A stretch of 48,596 nt of DNA from Mageeibacillus sp. UBA6976 (GTDB lineage Bacteria; Bacillota; Clostridia; Saccharofermentanales; Saccharofermentanaceae). The notes under the pieces were generated by a model. It did no database searches. It was not told the DNA's origin and saw only the letters and a list, made by a program, of their open reading frames with translations. The translations under genes and the position numbers were made by a program. Numbering within the stretch: position 1 is the stretch's first letter; every line of letters begins with the position of its first letter. Positions 1 through 8,592 of the stretch are shown here, piece by piece. The stretch is from the NCBI GenBank assembly GCA_002450155.1, contig DJYO01000034.1, positions 1 to 48,596 on the forward strand, given 5' to 3'.

Positions 1-20
1 GGCACCATATTATTAAGCGC

Positions 21-227
21 TTACATTTTACGACCTGAAGTCGGCGGGAATACTTCATTGATCTGAGCATTTGTGAGTATTTGAAGATCTTCAAACCTCA
101 GGCCTGAGTCTTCGATCCGTGCAACAGCAGCATTTACCGTGTTTCGGGATAGACCCAGGAAATCAGCAATATCCCTGTTCGATTGCCCGGCCGCTTTCAG
201 CCGAGCGATTTCTTTGTAGTTTGGCAT
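21..227 (-). pseudogene. istA: IS21-family transposase IstA, N-terminal fragment
   Basis: A 68-residue frame with a helix-turn-helix of the kind that opens IS21-family IstA transposases: residues 1-35 contain the pattern NYKEIxRLKxxGxSNRDIA followed by GLSRNTV, then a segment ending in VFPPTSGRK. Family members run to roughly 400-500 residues; this frame meets a TAA directly after the GRKM segment, before the DDE catalytic core. Only 20 bases of the window remain beyond the stop, so a frameshift rather than a deletion cannot be excluded. A good ribosome site (GGAGGTGG) lies about 7 bases before the ATG. Seen: HTH motif and stop. Inferred: decayed insertion sequence. Confidence 0.7.
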
Positions 228-263
228 AAAGTGCCACCTCCGTTATTTTTTTCGTTCGAGGTT

Positions 264-341
264 TGGCACAGTGGTTCCGACGGGCGTGGCGCAGTAATTA
301 CCGATTTTGGTGGCGCAAGTATTAGCGCCGTATTCAGTACA
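264..341. repeat. IS21-type terminus with three direct repeats
   Basis: Three copies of TGGCRCA lie at 264-270, 287-293 and 311-317, spaced 23-24 bp, just upstream of the istA start. Subterminal direct repeats of about this spacing are typical transposase-binding sites at IS21-family ends. The outward sequence reads TTCAGTACA near 333-341 (TGTACTGAA on the minus strand), a plausible TG...CA element boundary. The exact end and any target duplication cannot be settled here because the other end lies outside the window. Confidence 0.55.
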
Positions 342-486
342 TGCGGCAGAAAAGACTATATTCGAGCGTGATATCTTCTTCTACACCCATTAGAATATCG
401 AGTTCATATTGATCCTTCGGCGCCCTTAAGAAGTACAACTTTTTGTCCGCCCCCCAGCTCTTCAGAAAACAAGGTGATAAAGCCAA
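342..486 (-). pseudogene. possible gene remnant cut by the IS21 end
   Basis: After the stop of the 487-2115 gene, the same minus-strand frame stays open for about 48 codons with protein-like composition (for example ADKKLYFLRAPKDQ and ELDILMGVEED) until a TGA formed at the presumed insertion-sequence boundary. It could be the truncated start or interior of a gene interrupted by the element, or a chance open stretch. One other minus-strand frame also looks partly protein-like. I do not recognise the family. Nothing else is visible in this spacer. Confidence 0.22.
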
Positions 487-2115
487 TTATTCGATTATGA
501 TCCAACTTCTATCTCCATTTTCAATACAATAACAATCAATACCATAAGAAACTAACATATTATATGTTTCTAATCCATCGCCTTCCTCAAGATAATCACA
601 GAAAGCAATATCCGGACTAACTGTTTTATAGAAATCCAATCCAAGACTCATACCTGAACCTGAGGCAATTTGAATATAATCAGAATCTAAGTCATCTCCA
701 TATTTCTGAAGTGCAAATTGACCTTGCTCGTATCCCATGTCAGAACAAAACAAAAAGCTCTTTTCTCCAGCCTCCATGCGAATAAGCATTGAGTTGTCAG
801 TTACACTTCCGGTTTGAACATTCAACAAATCGCTTAGAAATGTAAAATCCATTCCATAAAACTCGAGTGTTTCTCCCTCCGTTATAAAACTGAGTTCGAA
901 TGAACTTGTTTCCGATATATTGAGAAACTCTTCATAAGCATTACGGTCACATTCATCCATGTATTCAGAAATGAAATAGGTATCCATAGCTGGTATATAA
1001 ACATGATCCACCATACAATTTCCAGTTTTAACTACACTATTGAAACCCTCGAGAGTATTAGCTGAAGGGCTTGTCAAGATCCATGCATCCACATGATATC
1101 CACAAAAGGCAAGTACATTTTCTATTGCATTGCTGTTAAAACTGCTCCCTCCGCCAACAACGACAAAATGTCCAGCATTATCGGAAAGCAAATAAAGCTT
1201 TTCTCCGTTTTCTAAATAACATGAGTAGGATTGCACTCGCCACCTTGGCAATGCTTCGTATATGTCATAATCATCAACACTTAACCTGTAAGCATAGCCA
1301 GCATATAACATCTTTTCTCTCAATGAGTAATCACTCGGCATTACAACATAATCAAAATCATAATCACGTCGATAATAAACCATCCGCTCATTAATATAAT
1401 CCTTAGAGAGTTTGTCCTCATCAGGCAAAAACTCTGATAAAAAAACATCGTTCCAAGTCTGATCATCATAATACACTTGATACACTTGAATATCACTGGT
1501 ATATTGCTTAATCGCATATAGAGGTGTTCCTCCATCTATGTAATTATCAGCTCTATCAGAGTCATTAATAAAAAAAAGTAGATCAGCATTATCATCCAAG
1601 CTAAGAATTGAGTTCGCGATGTCAATTCCCGTTGTATTAACCTTATAAATGCTCCCCGTATCTATATAGTATCCACTTTGAAATAATGACACTCCTGAAA
1701 ACACTAATAAAACAGAAACGCAGATATAAATGATATTTCTTAAACCCGTTGCTTCTATTTCGCTAGCTTTTATTGTTACTGTATACGAAATAACACCCCA
1801 GATTGGAAGTATAACCCAAAGTCTACAATATATCGATTCACTATACTGCGGAATCTTACTAAAAAGACCAACTAATAAAGGATTGTAGCAGACTCCTATC
1901 AGAGTTATTAATGTGAATGACAACAAAAAATTCTTTCCTCTGCCAGCTTTCTCTTTCGTCACCCAAAGAACCGTAATACTTATGATAAAAACAGCTAAGT
2001 ATAAGTAATTACCGTTCCAAAACAAATCGTGCAGATCATGTAATGAAGCAAGTAGCGTATCCTTAGACCCCAAAAGAAAACCTCTCAGAATCTTCGGTAT
2101 AGCAATCCATTCCAT
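487..2115 (-). CDS. membrane protein with C-terminal inactive metallo-beta-lactamase-like domain
   Basis: 542 residues. Residues about 35-150 hold four hydrophobic segments; 160-300 is an extracytoplasmic-looking region. Residues about 300-540 follow the metallo-beta-lactamase layout of the ComEC type: an opening strand HFVVVGGGSS (316-325, where active members have DGG), WILTSPSANTLEG (about 343-355, aligning with the LTHPHADHIGG metal motif), DNSMLIRM...FLFCSDMG (about 438-461, aligning with NNSSLVLRL...FTGDAG) and IQIASGSGMS (about 480, where KxxHHGS is expected). Every metal-binding histidine is replaced, so hydrolysis is unlikely and a structural or binding role is inferred. The membrane half resembles the distal half of the split DUF6077-like gene at 19048-20886. 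It is the last gene of the polymer locus, 29 bp after wecB. Confidence 0.7.
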   Translation of the reverse strand: MEWIAIPKILRGFLLGSKDTLLASLHDLHDLFWNGNYLYLAVFIISITVLWVTKEKAGRGKNFLLSFTLITLIGVCYNPLLVGLFSKIPQYSESIYCRLWVILPIWGVISYTVTIKASEIEATGLRNIIYICVSVLLVFSGVSLFQSGYYIDTGSIYKVNTTGIDIANSILSLDDNADLLFFINDSDRADNYIDGGTPLYAIKQYTSDIQVYQVYYDDQTWNDVFLSEFLPDEDKLSKDYINERMVYYRRDYDFDYVVMPSDYSLREKMLYAGYAYRLSVDDYDIYEALPRWRVQSYSCYLENGEKLYLLSDNAGHFVVVGGGSSFNSNAIENVLAFCGYHVDAWILTSPSANTLEGFNSVVKTGNCMVDHVYIPAMDTYFISEYMDECDRNAYEEFLNISETSSFELSFITEGETLEFYGMDFTFLSDLLNVQTGSVTDNSMLIRMEAGEKSFLFCSDMGYEQGQFALQKYGDDLDSDYIQIASGSGMSLGLDFYKTVSPDIAFCDYLEEGDGLETYNMLVSYGIDCYCIENGDRSWIIIE

Positions 2116-2144
2116 ACTCTAATCAACCTCAAAGCACGTGTCTT

Positions 2145-3263
2145 TCACTGTGGTTTCCACTCTGCATAAGGCTTGCCTTCAAGAATATCTGCTATTCTCT
2201 CACACGCGTGTCCATCTCCATAAGGGTTACATGCATGACTCATTTTATTGTATGCTTCTTTGTCTTCCAAAAGCAACTTAAAGGCATTATATATGCCTAA
2301 TTCATCAGTACCAACTAGTTTTAACGTTCCAGCCTCTACACCCTCAGGTCTTTCGGTGGTATCCCTCATTACTAACACAGGCACACCGTACGATGGACAT
2401 TCCTCCTGAATTCCGCCAGAATCCGTCAGGCACAAGTAAGCTCGTGCCTCAAAATTATGACAATCAACAACCTCTATTGGCTCTATAATATGTATTTGTT
2501 TGCAGTCTCCTAATTCTTGTTCTGCAGCCTCTCTCACTGCCGGATTCATGTGAATCGGATATACCGCTTTACAATCGGGGTGCTCATCTAGCACGCGTCG
2601 AATTGCTCTAAACATGTGATGCATGGGTTCACCAATGTTTTCTCTGCGATGAGCAGTAACAAATATGAGTTTTGAATCGCCTACCCAATCTAACTCAGGA
2701 TGAGAATAGTCTTCCCTAACAGTATGTTGCATGGCGTCAATCACTGTATTACCAGTAACATATATAGTGTCTTTTCGTTTTCCCTCATTTAAGAGATTAG
2801 CTCTACTTTGTGGTGTCGGGGCAAAATTAAACTGACTTATAATACCAACCGCTTCGCGGTTAAACTCTTCTGGGTAAGGACTGTAAATATTATAAGTACG
2901 GAGACCCGCTTCAACGTGTCCTACAGGAATCTGAAGATAGAAACATGCAAGTGCAGTGGCAAATGTTGTGGATGTATCGCCATGAACCAAGACAATATCA
3001 GGTTTTTCGTCTTCTAAAACCGGTTTTATGTCAAGAAGAATATTTGCAGTAATATCAAATAGAGACTGTTTATCTTTCATTATGTTTAAATCATAGTCCG
3101 GAGTAATTCCAAAAGTATCAAGTACTTGGTCTAGCATCTGACGATGTTGTGCCGTAACACAAACTATTACTTCAAAAGCTGTTCTTTTCTTCAATTCCAA
3201 TATTAGCGGACACATTTTTATTGCTTCCGGTCTTGTTCCAAAGACTGCCATTATCTTTTTCAT
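2145..3263 (-). CDS. wecB: UDP-N-acetylglucosamine 2-epimerase (non-hydrolysing)
   Basis: 372 residues, the usual length for the non-hydrolysing epimerase that interconverts UDP-GlcNAc and UDP-ManNAc in the cytoplasm. Diagnostic stretches are FGTRPEAIKMCPL at the N-terminus, VLVHGDTSTTFATAL, VGHVEAGLRT, VTAHRRENIG, and the C-terminal nucleotide-binding run DSGGIQEECPSYGVPVL followed by TTERPEG. UDP-ManNAc is a usual precursor for teichoic-acid linkage units and capsular repeats. Here it sits in a locus with CDP-glycerol synthesis and a glycerophosphotransferase, which fits a teichoic-acid-like polymer. SD-like AGGAGA lies just upstream of the ATG. The family assignment is secure; the exact polymer is inferred. 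Confidence 0.93.
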   Translation of the reverse strand: MKKIMAVFGTRPEAIKMCPLILELKKRTAFEVIVCVTAQHRQMLDQVLDTFGITPDYDLNIMKDKQSLFDITANILLDIKPVLEDEKPDIVLVHGDTSTTFATALACFYLQIPVGHVEAGLRTYNIYSPYPEEFNREAVGIISQFNFAPTPQSRANLLNEGKRKDTIYVTGNTVIDAMQHTVREDYSHPELDWVGDSKLIFVTAHRRENIGEPMHHMFRAIRRVLDEHPDCKAVYPIHMNPAVREAAEQELGDCKQIHIIEPIEVVDCHNFEARAYLCLTDSGGIQEECPSYGVPVLVMRDTTERPEGVEAGTLKLVGTDELGIYNAFKLLLEDKEAYNKMSHACNPYGDGHACERIADILEGKPYAEWKPQ

Positions 3264-3314
3264 ATTCTCTCCTTTTCCACTTCAAATCTGTTGATGTAAA
3301 TCTCATTAATTACA

Positions 3315-4829
3315 TCACTGTGGATCTGTATCTATTTCTTCGTGACTTGTTTTACTCTTACCTTCTATAGCATTGGCATCATACAAATCTCTCTTGATTT
3401 GACTACTACTGATTTCAGGGGTCCTCGGGAGATAAACAACTTCAACGCCTTCGTCTTTAAGGAAATCAAACTTTCCCTTCCAGTCGTCACCCATTACGAA
3501 AGTATCAATCTTATATTCATGCATATCCGATCTCTTTTGAGCCCAGCTCTCTTCAGGAATAACAAGATCAACGTATCTTATCGCTTCAACTAGAGCTTTT
3601 CTCTGTTCATATGAGAAGTAACATTTCTTGTGCTTATCATTCCAGTTAAATTCATCTGAGGAAATAGCAACAATCAGGTAATCTCCCAACGCTTTTGCTC
3701 TTCTTAAAAGGTTGATATGACCGTAGTGTAGTAAATCGAAAGTTCCGTACGTTATTACTCGCTTCATTGAATGATCTCCTTCTAATCCTGATGTTGCATG
3801 TTTTGTCGATATAGATTCATATCTTAAGTCCAATAGTGGTTTGGGTAACTCTGTTTTACCATCACGTTCCATTAACCCTTTCACAACATCGTTAGGTTTT
3901 TCTTCTTTATTAATTACATTGTCAACAGCTCTTATTATCGGCATTTCGACATTATACCGTTCTGACATAGCTATGGCTGCAGGTAGTGCATTAATACCTT
4001 CTACTACCATTCCGACTTGTTTAACAGCATCACTGACAGAATAACCTTGCCCAATAAGGTATCCGCATCTGTTGTTTCTGCTGAGTTTGCTTGTTGCTGT
4101 AACGATCAAATCTCCAACCCCTGCAAGCCCTGCAAATGTTTCATGACGACACCCCATACCAACACCCAAACGTTCAATCTCTGCTAATCCTCTCGTTATT
4201 ATTGCGGCTTTAGTATTATCTCCGTAACCAAGACCGGCGGTAATACCAACAGCAAGGGCTATTATGTTCTTCAATGCACCACACAATTCAACGCCCCTTA
4301 TATCACTGTTCGTATACACTCTCAAAACAGGATTGGAAAGAATGCTCTGCACCTTCTCTGCAACCTCAATGTTCTCATTGGCGGCAACAATAGTCGTTGG
4401 CAGATCTCTGGCAACTTCTTCAGCGTGCGTGGGACCAGACAACGCAACTACGGTCGCATTTGGTATTTCAGACTTTATGACTTCACTCATCGTCATAAAT
4501 GAGGCTAATTCAATCCCCTTCGCAACATCAACTATTAGCTGTTCCTTATTCACATACGGCGCTGCAAGTTTGGAAGTTGAACGAACAAATACAGAGGGTA
4601 CGGCAAAAATGAGCATGCCTTTGTTTGAACACACTTCACCTATATCCTGAGTGAATTCAATATCATCTGGAATAATCATATTCGTCAAGTTTTTGTGCCT
4701 GCGAGTTTGTGATAGAGTCTCGATCTCCTCCGGCAGTGCCGACCATACTTGAATCGAATGGCCACTAATACAGAACAAACGTGCCAACGCCATGCCCCAT
4801 GTTCCGGCTCCTAAAACTCCAATTCTCAT
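3315..4829 (-). CDS. gpsA-tagD: fused glycerol-3-phosphate dehydrogenase / glycerol-3-phosphate cytidylyltransferase
   Basis: 504 residues with two complete enzymes in one frame. Residues 1 to about 340 are a GpsA-type NAD(P)-dependent dehydrogenase: Rossmann GAGTWG at 7-12, the GPTHAEEVA segment, and the lysine-bearing ALKNIIALAVGI. Residues 352-504 are a TagD-type cytidylyltransferase: YGTFDLLHYGHINLLRRAK with the HxGH signature at 365-368, and RTPEISSSQIK as the RTEGISTT-like motif. Together they would take dihydroxyacetone phosphate to sn-glycerol-3-phosphate and then to CDP-glycerol, the donor for the glycerophosphotransferase at 7408-8592. The linker contains an in-frame ATG with its own strong ribosome site, so a free TagD-like product is also possible. 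Domain identities are clear; channelling and dual translation are inference. Confidence 0.9.
   Translation of the reverse strand: MRIGVLGAGTWGMALARLFCISGHSIQVWSALPEEIETLSQTRRHKNLTNMIIPDDIEFTQDIGEVCSNKGMLIFAVPSVFVRSTSKLAAPYVNKEQLIVDVAKGIELASFMTMSEVIKSEIPNATVVALSGPTHAEEVARDLPTTIVAANENIEVAEKVQSILSNPVLRVYTNSDIRGVELCGALKNIIALAVGITAGLGYGDNTKAAIITRGLAEIERLGVGMGCRHETFAGLAGVGDLIVTATSKLSRNNRCGYLIGQGYSVSDAVKQVGMVVEGINALPAAIAMSERYNVEMPIIRAVDNVINKEEKPNDVVKGLMERDGKTELPKPLLDLRYESISTKHATSGLEGDHSMKRVITYGTFDLLHYGHINLLRRAKALGDYLIVAISSDEFNWNDKHKKCYFSYEQRKALVEAIRYVDLVIPEESWAQKRSDMHEYKIDTFVMGDDWKGKFDFLKDEGVEVVYLPRTPEISSSQIKRDLYDANAIEGKSKTSHEEIDTDPQ
3774..3792 (-). promoter_or_regulatory. internal ribosome binding site and start inside the gpsA-tagD fusion
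   Basis: On the minus strand the linker reads AGAAGGAGA, then seven bases, then ATG at codon 352, exactly where the cytidylyltransferase domain begins (MKRVITYGTFD). Spacing and complementarity to the 16S 3' end are as good as at true starts nearby. This suggests either a relic of two separate genes joined by stop loss or an active internal start. Confidence 0.6.
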
Positions 4830-4912
4830 TTTGTTATCTGTCCTACACTATAAGTATTACTCTACTGTAATTGCCAAATACTTCAAAGCACTATATCAAT
4901 AATAAACTAAAC

Positions 4913-6187
4913 CTATTCTTGATACAATTTTTGTTCTATCTTCTTAATCTGATATATTTCCATAACGGTTAAACAAAGTTCTGATACCAAAGGAGCAAAT
5001 GATGCACCGGTACAATCCCAAAGCAATATGAACGCAAGGTTCAAAACCATAGTAATAGCTACATTAATCTGAAAACACTTACTATACTCTTTGTCATGCC
5101 CGCTACTCAACAGAATCTGATGACCAAGGAAGTTATTATTGATTGAAACCACTACCCAGGCCAGCAAAGGGATTACCCAATAAGAACGAGCCGCGTATTC
5201 CTCTCCAAAAGCAAATTTGATTAATGGATTTGAAAAAACCGAAATCAAGAGAGCTGCCAAAGCAAAAACAATAATTATTATCTTCCTGACCGAATATACA
5301 AAACGCTTTCCATCAGCAAAAGACTTTTGCATTCTTTGACTTGATATCGGATATAAAACTTGAGCTATCGGTGCCCACGCCATAACCATTACATTAGGAA
5401 TCCTCTGGATATATCCATATATACCGACTTCGCTTTTTTCGCAGAAGATACCCAGCAAGGTAACTCCGATTGCGCCAAAAACTTTACTGCTCAAAGACGT
5501 TGTAAAAACAAGGAAACCATCTTTCAGCTCATCGATAACTTCTTGGAATGAAATCTTTACAAATCGTAACTCATATTTTTTTCTTGCTATGATCAAACCA
5601 ATTATTCCACTGAAAAAAGGCAAGATAGCTGTTAATACGGCATAGATATATATATCTTCACGGGATTTTACCAAAAGGAATGTAAGGAGGACTAAGGTGC
5701 TCCTCCCAATAATGTTGGTTATCGAGATATATTTCATATCCTGAATTCCCTGGAAAAACCAATTTAATTGCAAACAATAACCATATGAGCAAGCAGACAT
5801 GATAAGCAGACAAATACTTTGTTCCGGGTGATCGTGATATATACCCCAATAACCCAAAGCAATAGCCATCCCGATCGAAGCTAGTATGATTCTAGAAAAG
5901 AATACTCTTGTAAATAAATTGGATGTGCGCTTAATATCGTCAGGTGCAAGTGCAACCTTTCTGGTAGCAGATAAGGCAAAACCATACTCAACCAATACTT
6001 GCAGATAACCATACGCATTTAATGCAATTACTATCGAACCATTTGTCTCAGTTGAAAGAACTCTTGCAAAATACGGTAAGGTAACAAGAGGTATTACAGT
6101 ATTAAATATCTGCAATAAATAAAGCCACATTCCGTTTTTGGCTGTTTTTCCTTTTATCTGTGAAATGATCAGTTTAATTGTATCCAC
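4913..6187 (-). CDS. Wzx-type polysaccharide flippase
   Basis: 424 residues, almost wholly hydrophobic, with about 12 predicted membrane spans, matching the MOP/MATE-superfamily O-antigen and teichuronic-acid exporters. The N-terminus (GMWLYLLQIFNTVIPLVTLP followed by YFARVLSTETNG) is typical, with YGFALSATRKVA after the second span. It would flip undecaprenyl-linked repeat units to the outer face of the membrane for the polymerase at 8589-9800. It lies in the same operon, with an 83-bp AT-rich gap before gpsA-tagD, which leaves room for a secondary promoter. A second, different flippase of this superfamily is at 23880-25337. Confidence 0.85.
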   Translation of the reverse strand: MDTIKLIISQIKGKTAKNGMWLYLLQIFNTVIPLVTLPYFARVLSTETNGSIVIALNAYGYLQVLVEYGFALSATRKVALAPDDIKRTSNLFTRVFFSRIILASIGMAIALGYWGIYHDHPEQSICLLIMSACSYGYCLQLNWFFQGIQDMKYISITNIIGRSTLVLLTFLLVKSREDIYIYAVLTAILPFFSGIIGLIIARKKYELRFVKISFQEVIDELKDGFLVFTTSLSSKVFGAIGVTLLGIFCEKSEVGIYGYIQRIPNVMVMAWAPIAQVLYPISSQRMQKSFADGKRFVYSVRKIIIIVFALAALLISVFSNPLIKFAFGEEYAARSYWVIPLLAWVVVSINNNFLGHQILLSSGHDKEYSKCFQINVAITMVLNLAFILLWDCTGASFAPLVSELCLTVMEIYQIKKIEQKLYQE

Positions 6188-6215
6188 TATTAAGCCTCTA
6201 TCTAAAACAAGTTAA

Positions 6216-7349
6216 TCAGCACTTGCTATCAAGAATATTAAAAACAGCTTCGATAGCTTGAGCCGATTGACTCTCATAAGAAAGATACTTCTTAAATGAA
6301 TTCAACTCGTTAGCACGGTATTTGTCTCTAACCTGCTTATCAGCCAAATCTGAAATAGCCATTGCCATGCCCTTTGAATCGTTCGTTTCCATATAGATTC
6401 CCACTTTGTACTCGTCAATTATTCTAACGAGAGGTTCATTCTTTGAAGAAACGACAGGAAGACCTAAGCCGATGTATTCAAAAAACTTGGTAGGAGCAGC
6501 ATATTTGCAATTGACACTATACTCAGGATCGTAATACACAATTCCAATGTCAGATTTTGCAACATGCGGCAATGCTTCATCACGAGTTAAACCCGTAATG
6601 ATCTCTATATGGGATCCATTGATCACTCGGCATTGTTCTTTTAACGCATCAATAGCATTAGAAGGTCCATATACAATAAACTTAGCCTTATATTCAAAAT
6701 CCAGAAGTTTCAATGCCTCGACGATAATATCCAATTCATGAACATTATGACAACCGCCAGAATAAACAATCGTCGGCACATCACTATTCACATGATTAGC
6801 ATCAAAGAACGGAGAAATCTCGCTAATGGGAATCGTATTATCTATAACGACCTGTGGTTTTACGATTTTATATAGATTCTTCCTGTACTTTTTTCTCTCT
6901 TCGTTACATTCAATTATTAAGTCAGGATCGTTAGCATGGTCCTTATAATACTTCAACTGATCTCTTTGAAACTTTACACTTTTCTCGTTGTACATTTCCG
7001 TACAATAGTGGATCAGTTTTGTCTTTGGGAACAGCTTCTTTACAAAACAAGCTGAATGATAGTGGTATGTTTCATGGCAGATGATCGTTCTGTTTCTGAA
7101 CTTCCAACATAAGAAAAAACCAATGACTTTCATTGCGACCATTCTTACCTTAGGTATCTTTCCAAATACATTAGATGTAAAAGAATGAACTGTATTTCCC
7201 CACGACTTATATGTGCCAATCGAATCATCTGATACCATTGCCCATAGATCAACTTTGTGCTTTGAAGATAGCCTGTCAAACAAATATTTTACGCAAGAAT
7301 ATGCCTTGGTCGGATTAATTGCAGTAAGTATGATTACATCACTTTTCAT
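6216..7349 (-). CDS. glycosyltransferase, GT4-like
   Basis: 377 residues with a GT-B layout. The donor-binding C-terminal half shows IVYSGGCHNVHELDIIVEAL, FIVYGPSN, DIGIVYYDP and APTKFFEYIGLGLPVVSS, the last being the conserved region with the acidic residue that contacts the nucleotide sugar in GT4 enzymes. The N-terminal half is more divergent, as expected for the acceptor side. It acts at the cytoplasmic face on the lipid-linked intermediate. Substrate cannot be told from sequence. It lies between the glycerophosphotransferase and the flippase in the same direction. Confidence 0.8.
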   Translation of the reverse strand: MKSDVIILTAINPTKAYSCVKYLFDRLSSKHKVDLWAMVSDDSIGTYKSWGNTVHSFTSNVFGKIPKVRMVAMKVIGFFLCWKFRNRTIICHETYHYHSACFVKKLFPKTKLIHYCTEMYNEKSVKFQRDQLKYYKDHANDPDLIIECNEERKKYRKNLYKIVKPQVVIDNTIPISEISPFFDANHVNSDVPTIVYSGGCHNVHELDIIVEALKLLDFEYKAKFIVYGPSNAIDALKEQCRVINGSHIEIITGLTRDEALPHVAKSDIGIVYYDPEYSVNCKYAAPTKFFEYIGLGLPVVSSKNEPLVRIIDEYKVGIYMETNDSKGMAMAISDLADKQVRDKYRANELNSFKKYLSYESQSAQAIEAVFNILDSKC

Positions 7350-7407
7350 TATTAAACTCCAGATAACTTGTTTTTAACTGTAAATTGGATTCGTTCCACC
7401 ATCAAAT

Positions 7408-8592
7408 TTAATTGCCTGTATTAACAGTCAACCCTCTGTTCTTTAGGTCACTTATTATACGTTGCGTAATTATTCGGCAAGTATCGGCACTCTCATAGGT
7501 CATGAACTGTTCTTTTCGCTCTTTTCTCAAATCGCTACGCAATTCCGGATTTGCATAATTCTCCTTGATTGCCTTAATCAGATCATCAATGCTCTCGGGA
7601 GTATCTCCACACACCACTTCTTCTCTATCGTAATATACACCTCTGTCCTCATTCCTGTAATAATCATAATCATACAAATAGTGAACAATAGGTTTATCCA
7701 TTAAAAGATAATCAAAGAAGCAGCTGGAATAATCGGTCACTAACATATCGGAAGCAGCCATAAGTTCCTGCGCGGAAAAACTGTTAATGTTAATCACATT
7801 ATCACGTTCACCGGAAAAGGAACTTGTGTCTTTTTCATGAGCTTTCTGAAGAAAATACACCTTATTCTCCGTAGCCCAGTTCCAAAAGTTCTCATCCTGG
7901 ATTTCACTGAAAGAAAAGGGTTTTGAATGGGAATCTCTGAATGTCGGTAGATATACTATTACAAACGAGTCTTCTTCAATGTTGGCACCAGCGCGCACTT
8001 TTTTTCTGTTATCAGCAATAGCAAACTTATCATAAAACAACTGGTTTCTCGGGAAACCACTATTAACAATTGCACTCTGTTCTATACTGAAACCGGTTTT
8101 GATATGCTTAGTGTATTCTTCACTTATGCTTTCAAACAGATCATATTTATAGACCTTGTTTCTAACCCTGTTTACAAGTGTATCACCGCTATATTCTTTC
8201 ATGTCATTTACTATTTTCTTCCACATCATGCCATGCCAAAGGTTCACCTTTAAAGCATTTCCAAAATAGTTGTAATTGTTTGTATTAAGATCAACTATTC
8301 CCTCATTCATAACCGCAACCGCGGCCTGTTTGGAGAGTCGTATCGCTTCAGCAGAAGAATAGTCTATTACCTTAATGCGATCATCAAGATCTGATGTGTC
8401 ACACGAAGGATCGCAAAACCAATATGCTTGAACATCTTTGTGATTCTCAACCACATAATTGGCCAAAAATGTGGAATTGTCTCCTGTTCTTTTGCCATAC
8501 CACTCTCCAAACACCCAAATGTTAGGATCGCGCTTATTCTTCGTATTCAAAGAATAGACCATATATTTTATTAAAAAATCCAATATTCTCAT
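7408..8592 (-). CDS. CDP-glycerol glycerophosphotransferase (TagB/TagF family)
   Basis: 394 residues, corresponding to the catalytic half of the TagB/TagF family with no added N-terminal domain. Motifs include WVFGEWYGKRTGDNS near the start, NLWHGMMWKK with the catalytic-type histidine, VIVYLPTFRDS, and LVTDYSSCFFDYLLMDKPIV. These transfer glycerol phosphate from CDP-glycerol onto a lipid-linked or glycan acceptor at the inner membrane face. The donor would come from the gpsA-tagD fusion in the same locus. Length suits a single-transfer or side-decoration enzyme as well as a polymerase; the two cannot be separated by sequence. Its start overlaps the upstream polymerase gene by four bases. Confidence 0.88.
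   Translation of the reverse strand: MRILDFLIKYMVYSLNTKNKRDPNIWVFGEWYGKRTGDNSTFLANYVVENHKDVQAYWFCDPSCDTSDLDDRIKVIDYSSAEAIRLSKQAAVAVMNEGIVDLNTNNYNYFGNALKVNLWHGMMWKKIVNDMKEYSGDTLVNRVRNKVYKYDLFESISEEYTKHIKTGFSIEQSAIVNSGFPRNQLFYDKFAIADNRKKVRAGANIEEDSFVIVYLPTFRDSHSKPFSFSEIQDENFWNWATENKVYFLQKAHEKDTSSFSGERDNVININSFSAQELMAASDMLVTDYSSCFFDYLLMDKPIVHYLYDYDYYRNEDRGVYYDREEVVCGDTPESIDDLIKAIKENYANPELRSDLRKERKEQFMTYESADTCRIITQRIISDLKNRGLTVNTGN

Noticed and set aside
487..2115. Active beta-lactamase or competence nuclease
   Set aside because: All histidine and aspartate metal ligands of the fold are replaced, and the DNA-channel part of ComEC is missing.
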